The notes: generated by a model not told the origin, from the letters alone. Counted from the stretch's first letter, positions 17,190-27,380 are shown. The stretch: 64,000 nt of DNA from JBBSMX01 sp038232935 (GCA_038232935.1 JBBSMX010000004.1:3081-67080), one strand, 5' to 3'. Translations and numbers: made by a program.

Positions 17190-20100
17190 ATGCCGGAAAA
17201 CAGGTTCTCATTTGAGGTCCAGGCGAACGACGGTGACTCCACGGCCAAGCCTGCCAGACCCCCCACCGTAACGAGTTTTACTGTTCTGGCGTTCGAGGGG
17301 GAAGAGAAGGTCTCGCAGCCGTTCGAGTACCGGCTCGTCCTCGCCTATGAAAAAACGACCATCGATTTTGAGAAGGTGGTAAACCAGAATGCCACCCTCA
17401 CGATGGAGTTGGTTGAGGTCTCAGCGGCCCCGACGACGGCCAGCAATGCAGCTAGCTCTACGGCAAGCACTACGACCAAGAGCAAGAAGGTCGTAAAGGG
17501 GATCGTGTCGAGCTTTCGGGTAACGCAGCAACTCGACGACGGTCAACTGGAGTGCGAGGCAGTCCTCGTCCCCAAGCTGTGGCGGCTCGGGATGTTCTAC
17601 CGGAGTCGGGTGTTTCAAGGCCTCACGGTGGTGGAGATCGTCGATAAGGTTTTGGGTCAGGACCTCGCCCCCCTCACCCAGGACCAGCTGGATGCAGCGG
17701 ACTTGCTCGGCGGTGTTCCCGACACGAACAATGTCCCCGCGCTCATCAAAGGGACGGACTACGACTTCAAGTTCACGGACCCGGTGGCGTTCGTGTATCC
17801 GAAGAGGGAGTTCGTCATGCAGTACCAAGAGACCGACCTTGATTTCTTCCAGCGCTTGATCGAGGACATCGGGATCTATTACTATTTCGACGGTGGGAAG
17901 CTCATCTTTAACGATTCCAAGAGCCTACACCCTGACATAACGGGGAATAAAAGTGTAAAGTATCAGAAGGCGATGGCACCGGCTAAAGACCGCATATACC
18001 GCTTCGTGAGCAACGAGCGCGTGGTGCCTAAGACCGTTTCAGTCAGGGATTACGACTACGAGGCGTTCTCCCAGCACGCGAGCAAAAACATAGACACGAA
18101 CACCACGAGTGCGGGAAATGACTACGCTCGTGTGGGGACCTACACCGAGCACGGACGATACGCTGTGGCGGACCGGGGGTGGGTGGGCCTGAAGACCGGT
18201 AAGGACGGTGATGGGATTCCTGCTGATCCTGTTACGAATGCCGAGGATAATCGCGTCAGCCGCTTGAAGCGCATCGCCCTCGTCCGGGCCGAAGAGCTCG
18301 AGGCGCAGCGAGAGCGGGGAGACGGGCTGTCGAACGTGTCGCGGCTCCAGGCGGGCCACGTCTTCACACTGGCCGGTCACTTCCTCACCCCGGTTAACGG
18401 GGACTACTTCATCACCTCGGTGCGTCACCGCTACGCCAAGGTCGCAACGAAGGTAAGGGAGACAATCAAGGTAAAAGACAAAGAACACACCGTAGAGCAC
18501 ACAGAGGAGAATCTGGTCTACGAGAACGAGTTCACCTGCCTGCCGGCTGGGATACAGTACCGCCCACCTCGCGTCACCCCAATTCCCCGCGTTCCCGGCA
18601 TTATGACGGCGACGGTGAAGAATGACGACAAGATGGCCTACCTCGACGAGGAGGGTCGCTACCGCGTTCAGTTCCCCTTCGACCCTGCTCCCGAAGCTGG
18701 ACCGTACAAGGGGAGTGAGGCCAAAAACCCCTCACGCCCGATCCGCCTCGCCCAGCCTTACGCTGGGAAGGATTTCGGGATGCACTTCCCCAACCGTGAC
18801 AATGTGGAGATGGTGTTCGCCTGTCTCGACGGTGATCCCAACCGCCCTCTCGGCCTTTCCGTCGTCCCTACCCCCTGGATGCACTCGCCGGTCCCCAATA
18901 CTGAACTCAAGCTAATCTCTCAGAACCCCGTAGCCGGCTCAGCTGCCTCTGCCGCTACTCAGGGGGGATCGGCCTGGGACGAGACCACCTTCGACGAGCT
19001 CAAAAACGTGATCCGCACGGCGGTCGGACACCAGATTGTGATGGACGACGGCGATCCGGGGTCGAGTGTAGGCATCACGATTCAAACCGGGAAGTCGGAG
19101 AACGCCGCCGGGCGGGATCTGCACTGGAGCAGCAAGATCGAGATGGGCGGCTATCGCCACATGAGTCCCGTCGAACAAGCCTTCGGGATCGCCAGTCATA
19201 CCATCGGGTGGCTCAAGACCGGCTTGAGCCGGGACTACCCTGGTCTCGCTTCGGGTGCCCTCGGGGCAGTAGCGTCGGCGGTCAACACCAACAACTACCT
19301 CGATGACACCTACGGGACTACGACACCGGTAGGAATTAACATAGCTACAAATAAAAATGTTGATATAACAGGAAAAGATGGAGTCAATATAACGTCACCC
19401 AACTTGTTTGGAATGTTTAGCTCTAGTCTGATGGGTGAAGATAGTATAACGAAAAGAAGTCAATATTATGCAGAGGCTATATCGAAATTTGTTGTTAATA
19501 CCGTTTGGCAGGATCTCGTAAGTAATACAGCCGAGCTGGCAGATGGACTAGCCGATAATATCAAGGATTACTCTAAAAAAGGGTATCCACACCCGCTGGG
19601 ACAAGCGTTGTTGAACTGGCGGTCCAACATCATAGATCAGCGCATTAGCGCTTTGTTTTTCACACTACTCCAGCGCACGGGAGTCAACATCTCCTCTATG
19701 GGCGAACTGAAGTTGACGTCGCTCCAAAGCACGGCCGTCGCAGCAGGGCAGGGGGGGCTCACCCTGAATTCGTACGGAGGCATCGAGCAAAAGGCCGACC
19801 TCGATGTCAAGATTGAAGCTGCGCAAGGCATCCGCATCGCTGCTGGAGGGGAGCGCTATAAGACGGACGGAATCCTAGGGGTCGTGGGGAAAAGAGCAAA
19901 GCCCTTTCTGCCCGTGCTAAAAGCCATTCAATTTGTCTCGTCTTTGGGAGAGCGCCTAGGGCGAAAGAAGGAATACAACGAGGCGGAGTATCCTATAGAA
20001 TTGGAAAACGAACAGGGTTCTATTTTCATTCATACCGGTGGGCCTGACGAAGATGGGAAGGGCAATATTCTGATCCAGACCGAAGGGACGGGTGATATCA

Positions 20101-20621
20101 AAGCGTTTGCTAACAAAGAAAAGATTCATGGATTTTCTACGAAGGAAGTCGTCTTCGAAGTTGGCGACCGTGAGGGCCTTAAGGACGAGGCTGTGCTGAA
20201 GCAATACGACGACGCGAAGAAGGGAAGCAAGCTGGGTACCCGCATCAAGCAGACGGACAAGGTCGTTGATGTCTTTGGGAAAGACGAAGTCATGCTCAGC
20301 ACGATGAAAGATGGGAGCGAATCCTACCTCAAGATCAAAAAGGGAGATGAGATCGAGATCAAGTGCGGGCAGGCCAGCATCGTGCTGAAGAAAAACGGTG
20401 ACATCACGTTCAAAGGCACGAATATCAAACTTGACGCGATGCAGAACATCGACGCGAAGGGCATGGACGTGAAGGTGAGCGCACAGAAGGAAGTGAGCAT
20501 CAAGGGCGAACTGGGAGTCAAGACCGAGGGCGGCATTACAAATGATGTGAAAGGGGTCATGGTAACGCTCGATGGGACGATGACGGTTGTCAAGGGAAGC
20601 CTTGTCAAGGTGGGTTCCTAA
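17190..20621 (+). CDS. vgrG: T6SS spike protein VgrG (first copy, extended)
   Basis: A 1143-residue VgrG (TssI), much longer than a minimal VgrG. The N-terminal gp27-like part (to about residue 400) has MQYQETDLDFFQRLIEDIG with YYYF after it. An OB-fold part follows, with LDEEGRYRVQFPFD and AQPYAGKDFGMHFP (about 480-540). The distal part contains a stretch with sharply lower GC (about 19330-19600, residues about 714-800) that includes helical and apolar segments, then a repetitive beta-helical spike. No catalytic motif was recognised in the extra part. The PAAR tip gene lies 32 bases downstream, suggesting a cognate spike and tip pair. Confidence 0.93.
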   Translation: MPENRFSFEVQANDGDSTAKPARPPTVTSFTVLAFEGEEKVSQPFEYRLVLAYEKTTIDFEKVVNQNATLTMELVEVSAAPTTASNAASSTASTTTKSKKVVKGIVSSFRVTQQLDDGQLECEAVLVPKLWRLGMFYRSRVFQGLTVVEIVDKVLGQDLAPLTQDQLDAADLLGGVPDTNNVPALIKGTDYDFKFTDPVAFVYPKREFVMQYQETDLDFFQRLIEDIGIYYYFDGGKLIFNDSKSLHPDITGNKSVKYQKAMAPAKDRIYRFVSNERVVPKTVSVRDYDYEAFSQHASKNIDTNTTSAGNDYARVGTYTEHGRYAVADRGWVGLKTGKDGDGIPADPVTNAEDNRVSRLKRIALVRAEELEAQRERGDGLSNVSRLQAGHVFTLAGHFLTPVNGDYFITSVRHRYAKVATKVRETIKVKDKEHTVEHTEENLVYENEFTCLPAGIQYRPPRVTPIPRVPGIMTATVKNDDKMAYLDEEGRYRVQFPFDPAPEAGPYKGSEAKNPSRPIRLAQPYAGKDFGMHFPNRDNVEMVFACLDGDPNRPLGLSVVPTPWMHSPVPNTELKLISQNPVAGSAASAATQGGSAWDETTFDELKNVIRTAVGHQIVMDDGDPGSSVGITIQTGKSENAAGRDLHWSSKIEMGGYRHMSPVEQAFGIASHTIGWLKTGLSRDYPGLASGALGAVASAVNTNNYLDDTYGTTTPVGINIATNKNVDITGKDGVNITSPNLFGMFSSSLMGEDSITKRSQYYAEAISKFVVNTVWQDLVSNTAELADGLADNIKDYSKKGYPHPLGQALLNWRSNIIDQRISALFFTLLQRTGVNISSMGELKLTSLQSTAVAAGQGGLTLNSYGGIEQKADLDVKIEAAQGIRIAAGGERYKTDGILGVVGKRAKPFLPVLKAIQFVSSLGERLGRKKEYNEAEYPIELENEQGSIFIHTGGPDEDGKGNILIQTEGTGDIKAFANKEKIHGFSTKEVVFEVGDREGLKDEAVLKQYDDAKKGSKLGTRIKQTDKVVDVFGKDEVMLSTMKDGSESYLKIKKGDEIEIKCGQASIVLKKNGDITFKGTNIKLDAMQNIDAKGMDVKVSAQKEVSIKGELGVKTEGGITNDVKGVMVTLDGTMTVVKGSLVKVGS

Positions 20622-20653
20622 GCTAATAACCACTCGATACGGAGAAATACGGT

Positions 20654-20983
20654 ATGCCGAAACCTGCTGCCCAGCTCGCTGACAACGCCGCCCACGGCCC
20701 GCCACTCCTCGGTGCAGGCCAGCCGACGGTGCTCATCGCCAACCGTCCCGCGTGGTGCGTCGGCGACAACCACACGTGCCCGATCCCGAACGCGCCGCCG
20801 CCGGTCGGGCCGGGGACGCCGCACGGGCCGGGCATCACCGCGCCGCCGGGGGCCATCACCGTCCTCATCAACAACAAGCCCGCCGCAGCCCTCGGCGATA
20901 TGGTGATGGAGCCGGGGGCCGTCATGCCGCCGATGATCCCGAACCCGATCGTGATGGGCGCGCCGACCGTGCTCGTAGGCTGA
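20654..20983 (+). CDS. PAAR-domain T6SS spike tip protein
   Basis: A 109-residue protein that sharpens the tip of the VgrG spike. It is rich in Pro and Gly, has the literal PAAALGD repeat and potential metal ligands (AAHGPP, VGDNHTCP), and ends in VMGAPTVLVG as PAAR proteins do. It is a stand-alone PAAR with no fused effector. It sits between the two vgrG genes, and its close spacing to the first suggests it caps that one. An alternative label is PAAR-like DUF4150; the PAAR motifs favour the present call. Confidence 0.88.
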   Translation: MPKPAAQLADNAAHGPPLLGAGQPTVLIANRPAWCVGDNHTCPIPNAPPPVGPGTPHGPGITAPPGAITVLINNKPAAALGDMVMEPGAVMPPMIPNPIVMGAPTVLVG

Positions 20984-21012
20984 GATAATCCGTTCGCTCG
21001 GCCTACGGTTAT

Positions 21013-21030
21013 GGCCTGCTTGAACAGGCC
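21013..21030 (+). terminator. Small hairpin between PAAR gene and second vgrG
   Basis: GGCCTG and CAGGCC form a perfect 6-bp stem with a 6-base loop, followed by TCTGCCGTCTTCC. It lies in the 139-base gap after the PAAR gene and may separate the core T6SS unit from the second spike module. The tail is not a U-run, so termination is uncertain. Confidence 0.3.
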
Positions 21031-21122
21031 TCTGCCGTCTTCCTCGTAACATAGACACAGATCGCGCACACCGCCGGATTTCGACGTGCCGCGGGTTGCG
21101 TTTCAACCGATTCCGAACTGTC

Positions 21123-23660
21123 ATGGCTACGAGTGCTGCGAACGAATCTCGCTTCTTTTTTAGCAACCCTGATATCCCACAGGAAGAACTCGAGGTCGTC
21201 GACTTCGTCGGCCGCGAGGCGATCTCTCAACTCTCTCGCTTCGAACTGAACCTGGTGTCGAAGAACCCATCGGTGCCGTTCTCCGACGTCGTTGATCGTC
21301 CCGCGATGCTCACGATGCAGGCGGGTACGGACCGATCGTACGTCCATGGCGTCGTAGCGGACTTTCAGCAGGGGAGCCCGGTCGGCGACTATTTCAGCTA
21401 CCGAGCTGTGCTCGTCCCGCGACTGTGGCGACTGTCCCTCACCTACCAGAGCCGGGTCTTCCAGCACCTCAGCGTGCCCGAGATCGTGCGGCAGGTGTTG
21501 CAGGAGAGCGGCTATGCCTCGGACGACTTCCGTTTCGGGCTCACGGCCAGCTATCAGCCACGGGAGTACTGCACGCAGTATCAGGAGACCGACCTCGCCT
21601 TCCTCTCCCGCCTGCTCGAATACGAAGGCATCCAGTTCTTCTTCGAACAGGAGGAGGAGCGGGAGGTCCTCGTGCTGACCGACAACCGGGGCGAGAACCC
21701 GCCGATCGGTAGCGAGAACGCGAAGGTGATCTACCGGCCCTCCAGCGGGATGGTGCCGGCCCACGAGGAAACGGTGCGCGAGTTCGTCTTTCGGGAGCAG
21801 GCCGTCACGGGGCGCGTCGTGCTAAAGGATTACAACTACCGGACGCCGGATGCGGACATCCGGGCCGAATTCCAGATCAGCGATGAACTGTCGGGCGTCC
21901 ACTACGAATACGGCTCAAACATCAAGGATGCCGGAGAGGCCGAGCGGCTTGCGCGCGTCCGCAACGAGGAGATCGAGTGCCGGCGGCGGTTGGCTACGGG
22001 CGAGGGGACCAGCATGTATCTCCGGGCCGGTCACCACTTCACCCTCGACAAGCACTACCGCCTCGACCTCAACCAGTCCTATCTCGTGACCGAGGTCACG
22101 CACTACGGATCGCAACGCGGCCTCGTGTCGATGCAGGTCGGTGAGGATGCCGCGATGCCCTACCGCAACGTCTTCACATGCGTCCCTGTCTCCGTACAGT
22201 TCCGCCCGCTGCGCGTCACGCCCGAGCCGAAGCTGCCCGGCATCATGACGGCCAAGGTTGAGTCCGGTGGCGGAGACTACGCCTACCTCGACGACGAGGG
22301 GCGCTACCGCATCAAGATGCCCTTCGACCTCGCCGAGACCGAGCAGGCCGGAGCGTCGAAGCCTATCCGGCTCGCGCAGCCCTACGCCGGGGCCGACTAC
22401 GGGATGCACTTCCCCGTCCACGCCGACGCCGAGATGGTCTTCGCCTGCGTGGACGGCAACGTGGACCGTCCCCTCGGCCTCTCGACCGTGCCCAATCCCG
22501 CGCAGGGATCGCCGGTGAAGGGCGAAAACCACACCCGGAACGTGATCCGCACAGCCTCCAAAAACGAGATCTACATGGAGGATGAAGTGGGGAACGAGCG
22601 GATCAAGATCGAATCCCCCTACAAGAACAGCATCTTACAACTCGGCTCGCCCAACGTCGCGGCCGACGGCGTGTGCCTCACGACCGACGGGGCAACTGCC
22701 GTCCACGGAAAGGAAGGCGTATTCATCTCGGCGTGGGGCAGCATCGACCCCTCGCAGAGCTTGGCAGCGTGGAAGGCCGGCCTCTCGGTTCTGGACGGGA
22801 GCATGGGGGTGGTCGCTGCGGCTCTGGGGCTCCGACCCTTGTCGCTGCTGTCGGCGACGAACTTCGCTGGTTCGTTTGCAAGCCTTGTGACGGGCGTTCT
22901 GGGGCAGGGTGCTTACATCACGGCCCCGCACGGCGTCGGTCTCTATTCGAGCACGAGCGTTTCCGCCGTGGCAGGCGCGGGAGGGATCGGCCTGTACAGC
23001 GCTGCCGGCGCGGACATCTGCTCGGCAGCAGGAATTTATCTGGGGACCGTGGCAGGCGGCGTTCATATCGGGGCCGCGCAAGGCGGCGTGAAGGTCGCGG
23101 CCGGCATAGGCAACATCGAAATCGAAACCAAGACAGACGACATCGTCCTGACCACGAAGCTGGGCAACATCAAGCTGGACGCGTTCGACAAAATGAGTCT
23201 TGCTGCTGGAACGGGTAGGGTCCGGATCGAGAGTGAGTCTGACAAGCTGGAGTGCGAGGCCCGGAAGGATATCGAGATCAAGTCGAGAGAGGGTAACGTG
23301 CGAGTGGAAGCTGATCAGGCTGTAAACATCAAAAGCTCCCAGGAGCGAGTGGTGATCGAAGCGGAAAAGGAAATCGTTCTCAAATGTGGCGACACCACGC
23401 TTAAGATCAGCCCGGACGGGATCGACCTCGATACGAAGAACTACGTCGAAGTGAAGTCGGGCGGAAGTGTGAACGCCTATGCGGGCGGAAGCCGGGGGCC
23501 GGCTCTGCTCATGGGCGCGAGCGGTTCCTTCAGCATCGCAAACAACATGGCTGCTTATTCCTTGGACACGAGCGGTAAAGCCGCGATCAGTGCAGTTCAA
23601 GTCGATATCAATGCGAAAGCCATGGCCCAATTAAAGGCCGCGCTCACTAAGGTCGGCTAA
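21123..23660 (+). CDS. vgrG: T6SS spike protein VgrG (second copy)
   Basis: An 845-residue VgrG that opens the second module. It has the gp27-like part with VDFVGREAISQLSRFELNL and TQYQETDLAFLSRLLEYEGI, the gp5 OB-fold with LDDEGRYRIKMPFD and AQPYAGADYGMHFP, then a Gly/Ala-rich segment (about residues 550-660) and a regular beta-helical spike of repeated IEIE/VRIE-like strands. ATG 21123 was chosen over a TTG at 21096. The RHS gene starts 5 bases after the stop, so this VgrG probably carries or launches that protein. It is divergent from the first VgrG in its distal half. Confidence 0.93.
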   Translation: MATSAANESRFFFSNPDIPQEELEVVDFVGREAISQLSRFELNLVSKNPSVPFSDVVDRPAMLTMQAGTDRSYVHGVVADFQQGSPVGDYFSYRAVLVPRLWRLSLTYQSRVFQHLSVPEIVRQVLQESGYASDDFRFGLTASYQPREYCTQYQETDLAFLSRLLEYEGIQFFFEQEEEREVLVLTDNRGENPPIGSENAKVIYRPSSGMVPAHEETVREFVFREQAVTGRVVLKDYNYRTPDADIRAEFQISDELSGVHYEYGSNIKDAGEAERLARVRNEEIECRRRLATGEGTSMYLRAGHHFTLDKHYRLDLNQSYLVTEVTHYGSQRGLVSMQVGEDAAMPYRNVFTCVPVSVQFRPLRVTPEPKLPGIMTAKVESGGGDYAYLDDEGRYRIKMPFDLAETEQAGASKPIRLAQPYAGADYGMHFPVHADAEMVFACVDGNVDRPLGLSTVPNPAQGSPVKGENHTRNVIRTASKNEIYMEDEVGNERIKIESPYKNSILQLGSPNVAADGVCLTTDGATAVHGKEGVFISAWGSIDPSQSLAAWKAGLSVLDGSMGVVAAALGLRPLSLLSATNFAGSFASLVTGVLGQGAYITAPHGVGLYSSTSVSAVAGAGGIGLYSAAGADICSAAGIYLGTVAGGVHIGAAQGGVKVAAGIGNIEIETKTDDIVLTTKLGNIKLDAFDKMSLAAGTGRVRIESESDKLECEARKDIEIKSREGNVRVEADQAVNIKSSQERVVIEAEKEIVLKCGDTTLKISPDGIDLDTKNYVEVKSGGSVNAYAGGSRGPALLMGASGSFSIANNMAAYSLDTSGKAAISAVQVDINAKAMAQLKAALTKVG

Positions 23661-23665
23661 CAGCA

Positions 23666-26326
23666 ATGCCGCTTCGCGCCGATATCGCTACGGGGGAGAC
23701 CACGCTCGACCGGACTGACCTCCGGTTGGAGGGGGCGCTCCCGCTCGTGCTGGCTCGGCAGTACCGCAGCGGGGCGCCGGCCGGCATCTTCGGCGTCGGC
23801 TGGAGGCACGGGCTGGACCGGACGCTCCGCGTCGAGGCCGACCGGGTGGTCTACCGCGACGGCTCGGGGCGGGAGACCATCTTTGCGCCCGTCGGGGTGG
23901 GGATGGAGGCACGACACCCCGAGGGGCTGACGCTCCAGCGTCACGCCGACGTGTGGGTGGTGTTTGCCTCGCCGCTCGCGCAGGAGGTCTTCCGCAAGGG
24001 GACAGGCAGCGGGCCGCTGCCGCTCGAACGGATCGTAGACCCGAACGGCAATCGGATGAAACTGGGGTACACGAGCGGGCGGCTCGCCGAGATCACCGGC
24101 TCGGGCGGGCAGCGCATCCGGTTCGTGTACGCCGGCGGGGTCGTAGGGCAGATCGTGATCACCGGCGCGGACGGACGGGCGAGCGCGGTGCGGACGTTCC
24201 GCTACGGGGCGGGCAACACGCTCGTGGCCGAGACCGACGCGGCGGGGCGAACGACGGAGTACGCATACCAGGACGGCCTGCTCGTCCGTGCCGGTTCGGC
24301 GGGCGCGGCGTGGCTCGCGCAGTACGACGGCGATCGCCGCTGCATCGCCCTCTGGCACTCCGACGCCACCGCTGCGACCCACCTCGCCTACGACGCGCTT
24401 CGGCAGACGACGCGCGCCGTAGGCCTCGACGGGCGGCAGGCGCTCTATCGCTACGCCCCCGGCGCGGCGGGCACCGTCGTGCTCGAACGGATCGACGCCG
24501 AGGGCGAGAGCCTCAACTACTACTACGACGAGGCGCAGCGGCTCATCGGCTACTCCGCGCCCGGCGGCACCGTCGTCACGTTCCAGCGGCTGGATCCGGC
24601 AAAGGGGGAGCGCTTTCAGGTCGATTACGAAAGCCGTTTTTCGAACGCCGTGCTCGGACCGGGCGGTCTCATCGAAACGATAAACGGTTCCTCCGGGGGC
24701 GCTTTCGCGTTCGGCTACGACGAGCGCTTCAGCCTCGTGCGTCTCACGACGCCGCTCGGAGCGACGTGGACGTTCGAGCGAGACGGGAAGGGACGCGCCT
24801 CGGCCCTCATGAGCCCCGCTGGTCGGCGCATTGGTCTCCGTCGTGAGGGTGTGACGCTTTTCGTGGAGGATGCCGAGGGCCTCCGCCTCCGCCTCACGTT
24901 CGACCTCCTCGGGCGGATCGCCGCGCGCACGGACCGGCTCGGCCGCGAGCAGCGTTTCCGCTACGACGCCGAAGGGCGGCTCATCAGTGTGGCGGTCGGC
25001 GACGGATATAGCGTGACGTGGGACTACGACGGGGCTGGTCGGCTCGTGCGCCTCGTGGATTCCGAGCGTGCCGAGATCCGCCGATCGCACGACGCGGCAG
25101 GCCGCGTGCTTACCGCCGAGTCGGATCGTGGCGCGGTACGCTTCACGTACGATCTCGCCGGGCGAATCCACGGTGTCGAAGGAGCCGGAGGCAAGGTCGG
25201 ATTCGCCTACGACGAGCAGGACCGTCTCCTCCGCGCTGAAGGCCCCGGCGGCACGACCGTCTTCACCTATGAGGGGAGCGAGACGACCGTGACGACCGGC
25301 GACCGGCGCGAGGTCTACAGCGCGCACGGCGAGCCGCTCGAAGAGCACGCGCCCGACGGTAGCGCCCGGCGCTTCCAGTACGGTGCGGCCGGCGAGCTGC
25401 TTACAGTCGAGCACGACGTGGGAGACGAGACGACGACCCTGCTCTTCGACTACGACGACGACGGTCGCCTCGTCAGCGCCGAACGCAGCGGCGCGGCCGT
25501 CGCGCTCGGCTACGATCTCGACGGCTTGCTGACGACGGTGGAGAACGACGACCGCACGCTCCGCCTCGACTACGACGCCCGACTCCGCCCCGCCACGCTC
25601 CACCTCGGTGAGGCGGCCTATCGCTTTGCCTTCGACGACGGCGACCGGTTGACCGCGTTGAGCGGAGAGGAAACGGGCTGCACGTTCCAGTACGACACGC
25701 TCGACCGATGCACGGCGTTTCGCACGGGCCACGAGGCGGAGCAGCGGACGACAGTCGGCACCGTCGAGCGTGTGCCGCTGGCGGACGGGCTGTTCGTGCT
25801 CGTCGCGCCGCGCGGTGCCGCGCTCGTCGCGGAGACCGACACCCTCGCGCTCCCACTGTGGGGGCAGGAGGAAATGCGGCTGCCGGAGCTTTCCCTCGAG
25901 GCACGGATCGTCCGAGCGCTCGTCCGCGGACCGGAGGCGGCGCTTGCGTCTCCGCCCGAAGGGCCGGGGCCGCCGGTCGAGCGGTGGCAGGGGCTTGTAC
26001 AGGCGGAAGGGTTCGAGACCGGACTCCCCAGTGCGACGGCACTCGGCTTGCCCTGGCCTGCGCTCGATTTCTTCGCCCTCGCCCGTAACCGCTACGATCC
26101 GCACTTCACCCGGCGGCGCGCGGGTGCCTTCCCGCACCACCAGCCCGATGGCGCTCGCGCCCCCGACGCCGCGCCCACCGGCTCCCATCGGACGGGCGTG
26201 CTCCAACCACCCGTGTGGGCCGAGCGCGCGCACGGTACCCACCTCACGGCCATCCTACTCGCCTCGCCCGGCGGGGTCCCCGACACCCTCGCGCTCCGGC
26301 TCTACCGGACGCTCACACGCCCCTGA
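23666..26326 (+). CDS. RHS/YD-repeat protein linked to second VgrG
   Basis: An 886-residue RHS-type protein. Family knowledge: such repeats wrap into a shell that encapsulates a toxin, and RHS proteins beside vgrG are often T6SS cargo. The N-terminus (about 1-150) has the DUF6531-like GDTTLDRTD-type opening and FGVGWRHGLDR. About 25 YD-like repeats (F.YD..GRL) run from about 160 to 700. The C-terminal 190 residues lose the repeat pattern; the canonical RHS core closing motif and its DPxGL signature are not seen, only a degraded ARNRYDPHFTR (about 810-820) followed by about 70 unassigned residues. No PAAR is fused. It could be cargo, or a structural shell that has lost its toxin. Confidence 0.85.
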   Translation: MPLRADIATGETTLDRTDLRLEGALPLVLARQYRSGAPAGIFGVGWRHGLDRTLRVEADRVVYRDGSGRETIFAPVGVGMEARHPEGLTLQRHADVWVVFASPLAQEVFRKGTGSGPLPLERIVDPNGNRMKLGYTSGRLAEITGSGGQRIRFVYAGGVVGQIVITGADGRASAVRTFRYGAGNTLVAETDAAGRTTEYAYQDGLLVRAGSAGAAWLAQYDGDRRCIALWHSDATAATHLAYDALRQTTRAVGLDGRQALYRYAPGAAGTVVLERIDAEGESLNYYYDEAQRLIGYSAPGGTVVTFQRLDPAKGERFQVDYESRFSNAVLGPGGLIETINGSSGGAFAFGYDERFSLVRLTTPLGATWTFERDGKGRASALMSPAGRRIGLRREGVTLFVEDAEGLRLRLTFDLLGRIAARTDRLGREQRFRYDAEGRLISVAVGDGYSVTWDYDGAGRLVRLVDSERAEIRRSHDAAGRVLTAESDRGAVRFTYDLAGRIHGVEGAGGKVGFAYDEQDRLLRAEGPGGTTVFTYEGSETTVTTGDRREVYSAHGEPLEEHAPDGSARRFQYGAAGELLTVEHDVGDETTTLLFDYDDDGRLVSAERSGAAVALGYDLDGLLTTVENDDRTLRLDYDARLRPATLHLGEAAYRFAFDDGDRLTALSGEETGCTFQYDTLDRCTAFRTGHEAEQRTTVGTVERVPLADGLFVLVAPRGAALVAETDTLALPLWGQEEMRLPELSLEARIVRALVRGPEAALASPPEGPGPPVERWQGLVQAEGFETGLPSATALGLPWPALDFFALARNRYDPHFTRRRAGAFPHHQPDGARAPDAAPTGSHRTGVLQPPVWAERAHGTHLTAILLASPGGVPDTLALRLYRTLTRP

Positions 26327-26330
26327 CCCC

Positions 26331-27380
26331 GTGGAGTCGCCGCCACTCACCTTCGATCTCGACCGGCTCCGGCCCGGCGCGGACCTGCGCGAGGCGGACC
26401 TGCGCGCGGTCTCTCTCGCGTCGGCCGATCTCACCGGGGCGAATCTCGCGGGAATAGATCTCCGGGAGACCGAGATCGCCGGGGCGATCCTCGAAGGCAT
26501 AGACTTCAAGGGGGCCGATCTCCAGGGCGCTCGGTTCACTGAATCGCTGATGAGCGGAGCGAATTTTACCGAGGCCAATCTGACGGGAGTGACGTTCGAC
26601 GGGTGCCTGCTCGAAGGCGCGCTGTTTCGCAACGCTCGGCTCGACGGAGCCACGTTGGCGTCCTGCGTGGCCGACCGCGCCGACTTTCGCGGGGCCTCCC
26701 TGCCGCGCTGCACGATCGAAGGGTCGGTTCTCGAAGAGGCGAGCCTGGCCGGGTGCGAGATGGCGGGAGCGGTCCTCAGCGGGAGTGTCTTTAATGCCGC
26801 CGATCTCACCGGGGCGAAGCTCGTCGGCGCGAACCTCGAACAGACCCTGTTGAGTGAGGCCAACCTCGCCGGGGCCGACTTCACCGACGCCGTGCTCTCC
26901 GGGGCCATCCTCGACAAAGCGAGCGCGCCCGGTGCCATCTTTCGCCGCGCGTTTCTCGTCGCCACCTTCGCCCCGCGTGCCGACCTTTCGGGGTGCGACT
27001 TCTCGGGGGCCAAGCTCTCCGTCGGCACGTTCACCCGGTCGACACTAGCGCGGGCGACCTTCCTCCACACCACGGCCGAGAGCGCGGTCTTCGAGTACGC
27101 AGACCTCCGCGGGGCGAAGCTGAGCCAGTCCTCATTCAACTTCTCCAACTTCGTCGGGGCCGAGTTCGCGGGGGCGCAGGCTGCCACGTGCAGTTTCTTC
27201 GGAGCGGATTTCTACTGGACCGTGCTCGATGCTTTCCAGCGGACGCAGTGCGATTTCGAATCGGCCCGGATGCCCGAGTCGGTCCAGCCTGCGTTCGGGC
27301 CGGGCGTCGCGCCGCCGCCGATCCGCCCCCTGCCGCTCTATCGCCAGCCCGCCTCCGCGCAACCCCGTCCGAGCCGATGA
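26331..27380 (+). CDS. Pentapeptide-repeat protein in T6SS accessory module
   Basis: A 349-residue protein made almost wholly of A(D/N)LxG-type pentapeptides from about residue 17 to 315, predicted to form a quadrilateral right-handed beta-helix. The start is GTG 26331, 4 bases after the RHS stop; the frame stays open further upstream only as an overlap of the RHS gene. The stop overlaps the DUF2169 start as ATGA, so the two are likely translated together. Pentapeptide proteins occur beside DUF2169 genes in some T6SS loci. Possible roles are a spike or adaptor element or a protective partner of the RHS protein; the sequence does not decide. Confidence 0.88.
   Translation: MESPPLTFDLDRLRPGADLREADLRAVSLASADLTGANLAGIDLRETEIAGAILEGIDFKGADLQGARFTESLMSGANFTEANLTGVTFDGCLLEGALFRNARLDGATLASCVADRADFRGASLPRCTIEGSVLEEASLAGCEMAGAVLSGSVFNAADLTGAKLVGANLEQTLLSEANLAGADFTDAVLSGAILDKASAPGAIFRRAFLVATFAPRADLSGCDFSGAKLSVGTFTRSTLARATFLHTTAESAVFEYADLRGAKLSQSSFNFSNFVGAEFAGAQAATCSFFGADFYWTVLDAFQRTQCDFESARMPESVQPAFGPGVAPPPIRPLPLYRQPASAQPRPSR

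Noticed and set aside
23657..26242. 861-codon open frame opposite the RHS gene
   Set aside because: Mirrors the third-position GC bias of the RHS gene; the product is low-complexity and the plus strand shows regular YD repeats.
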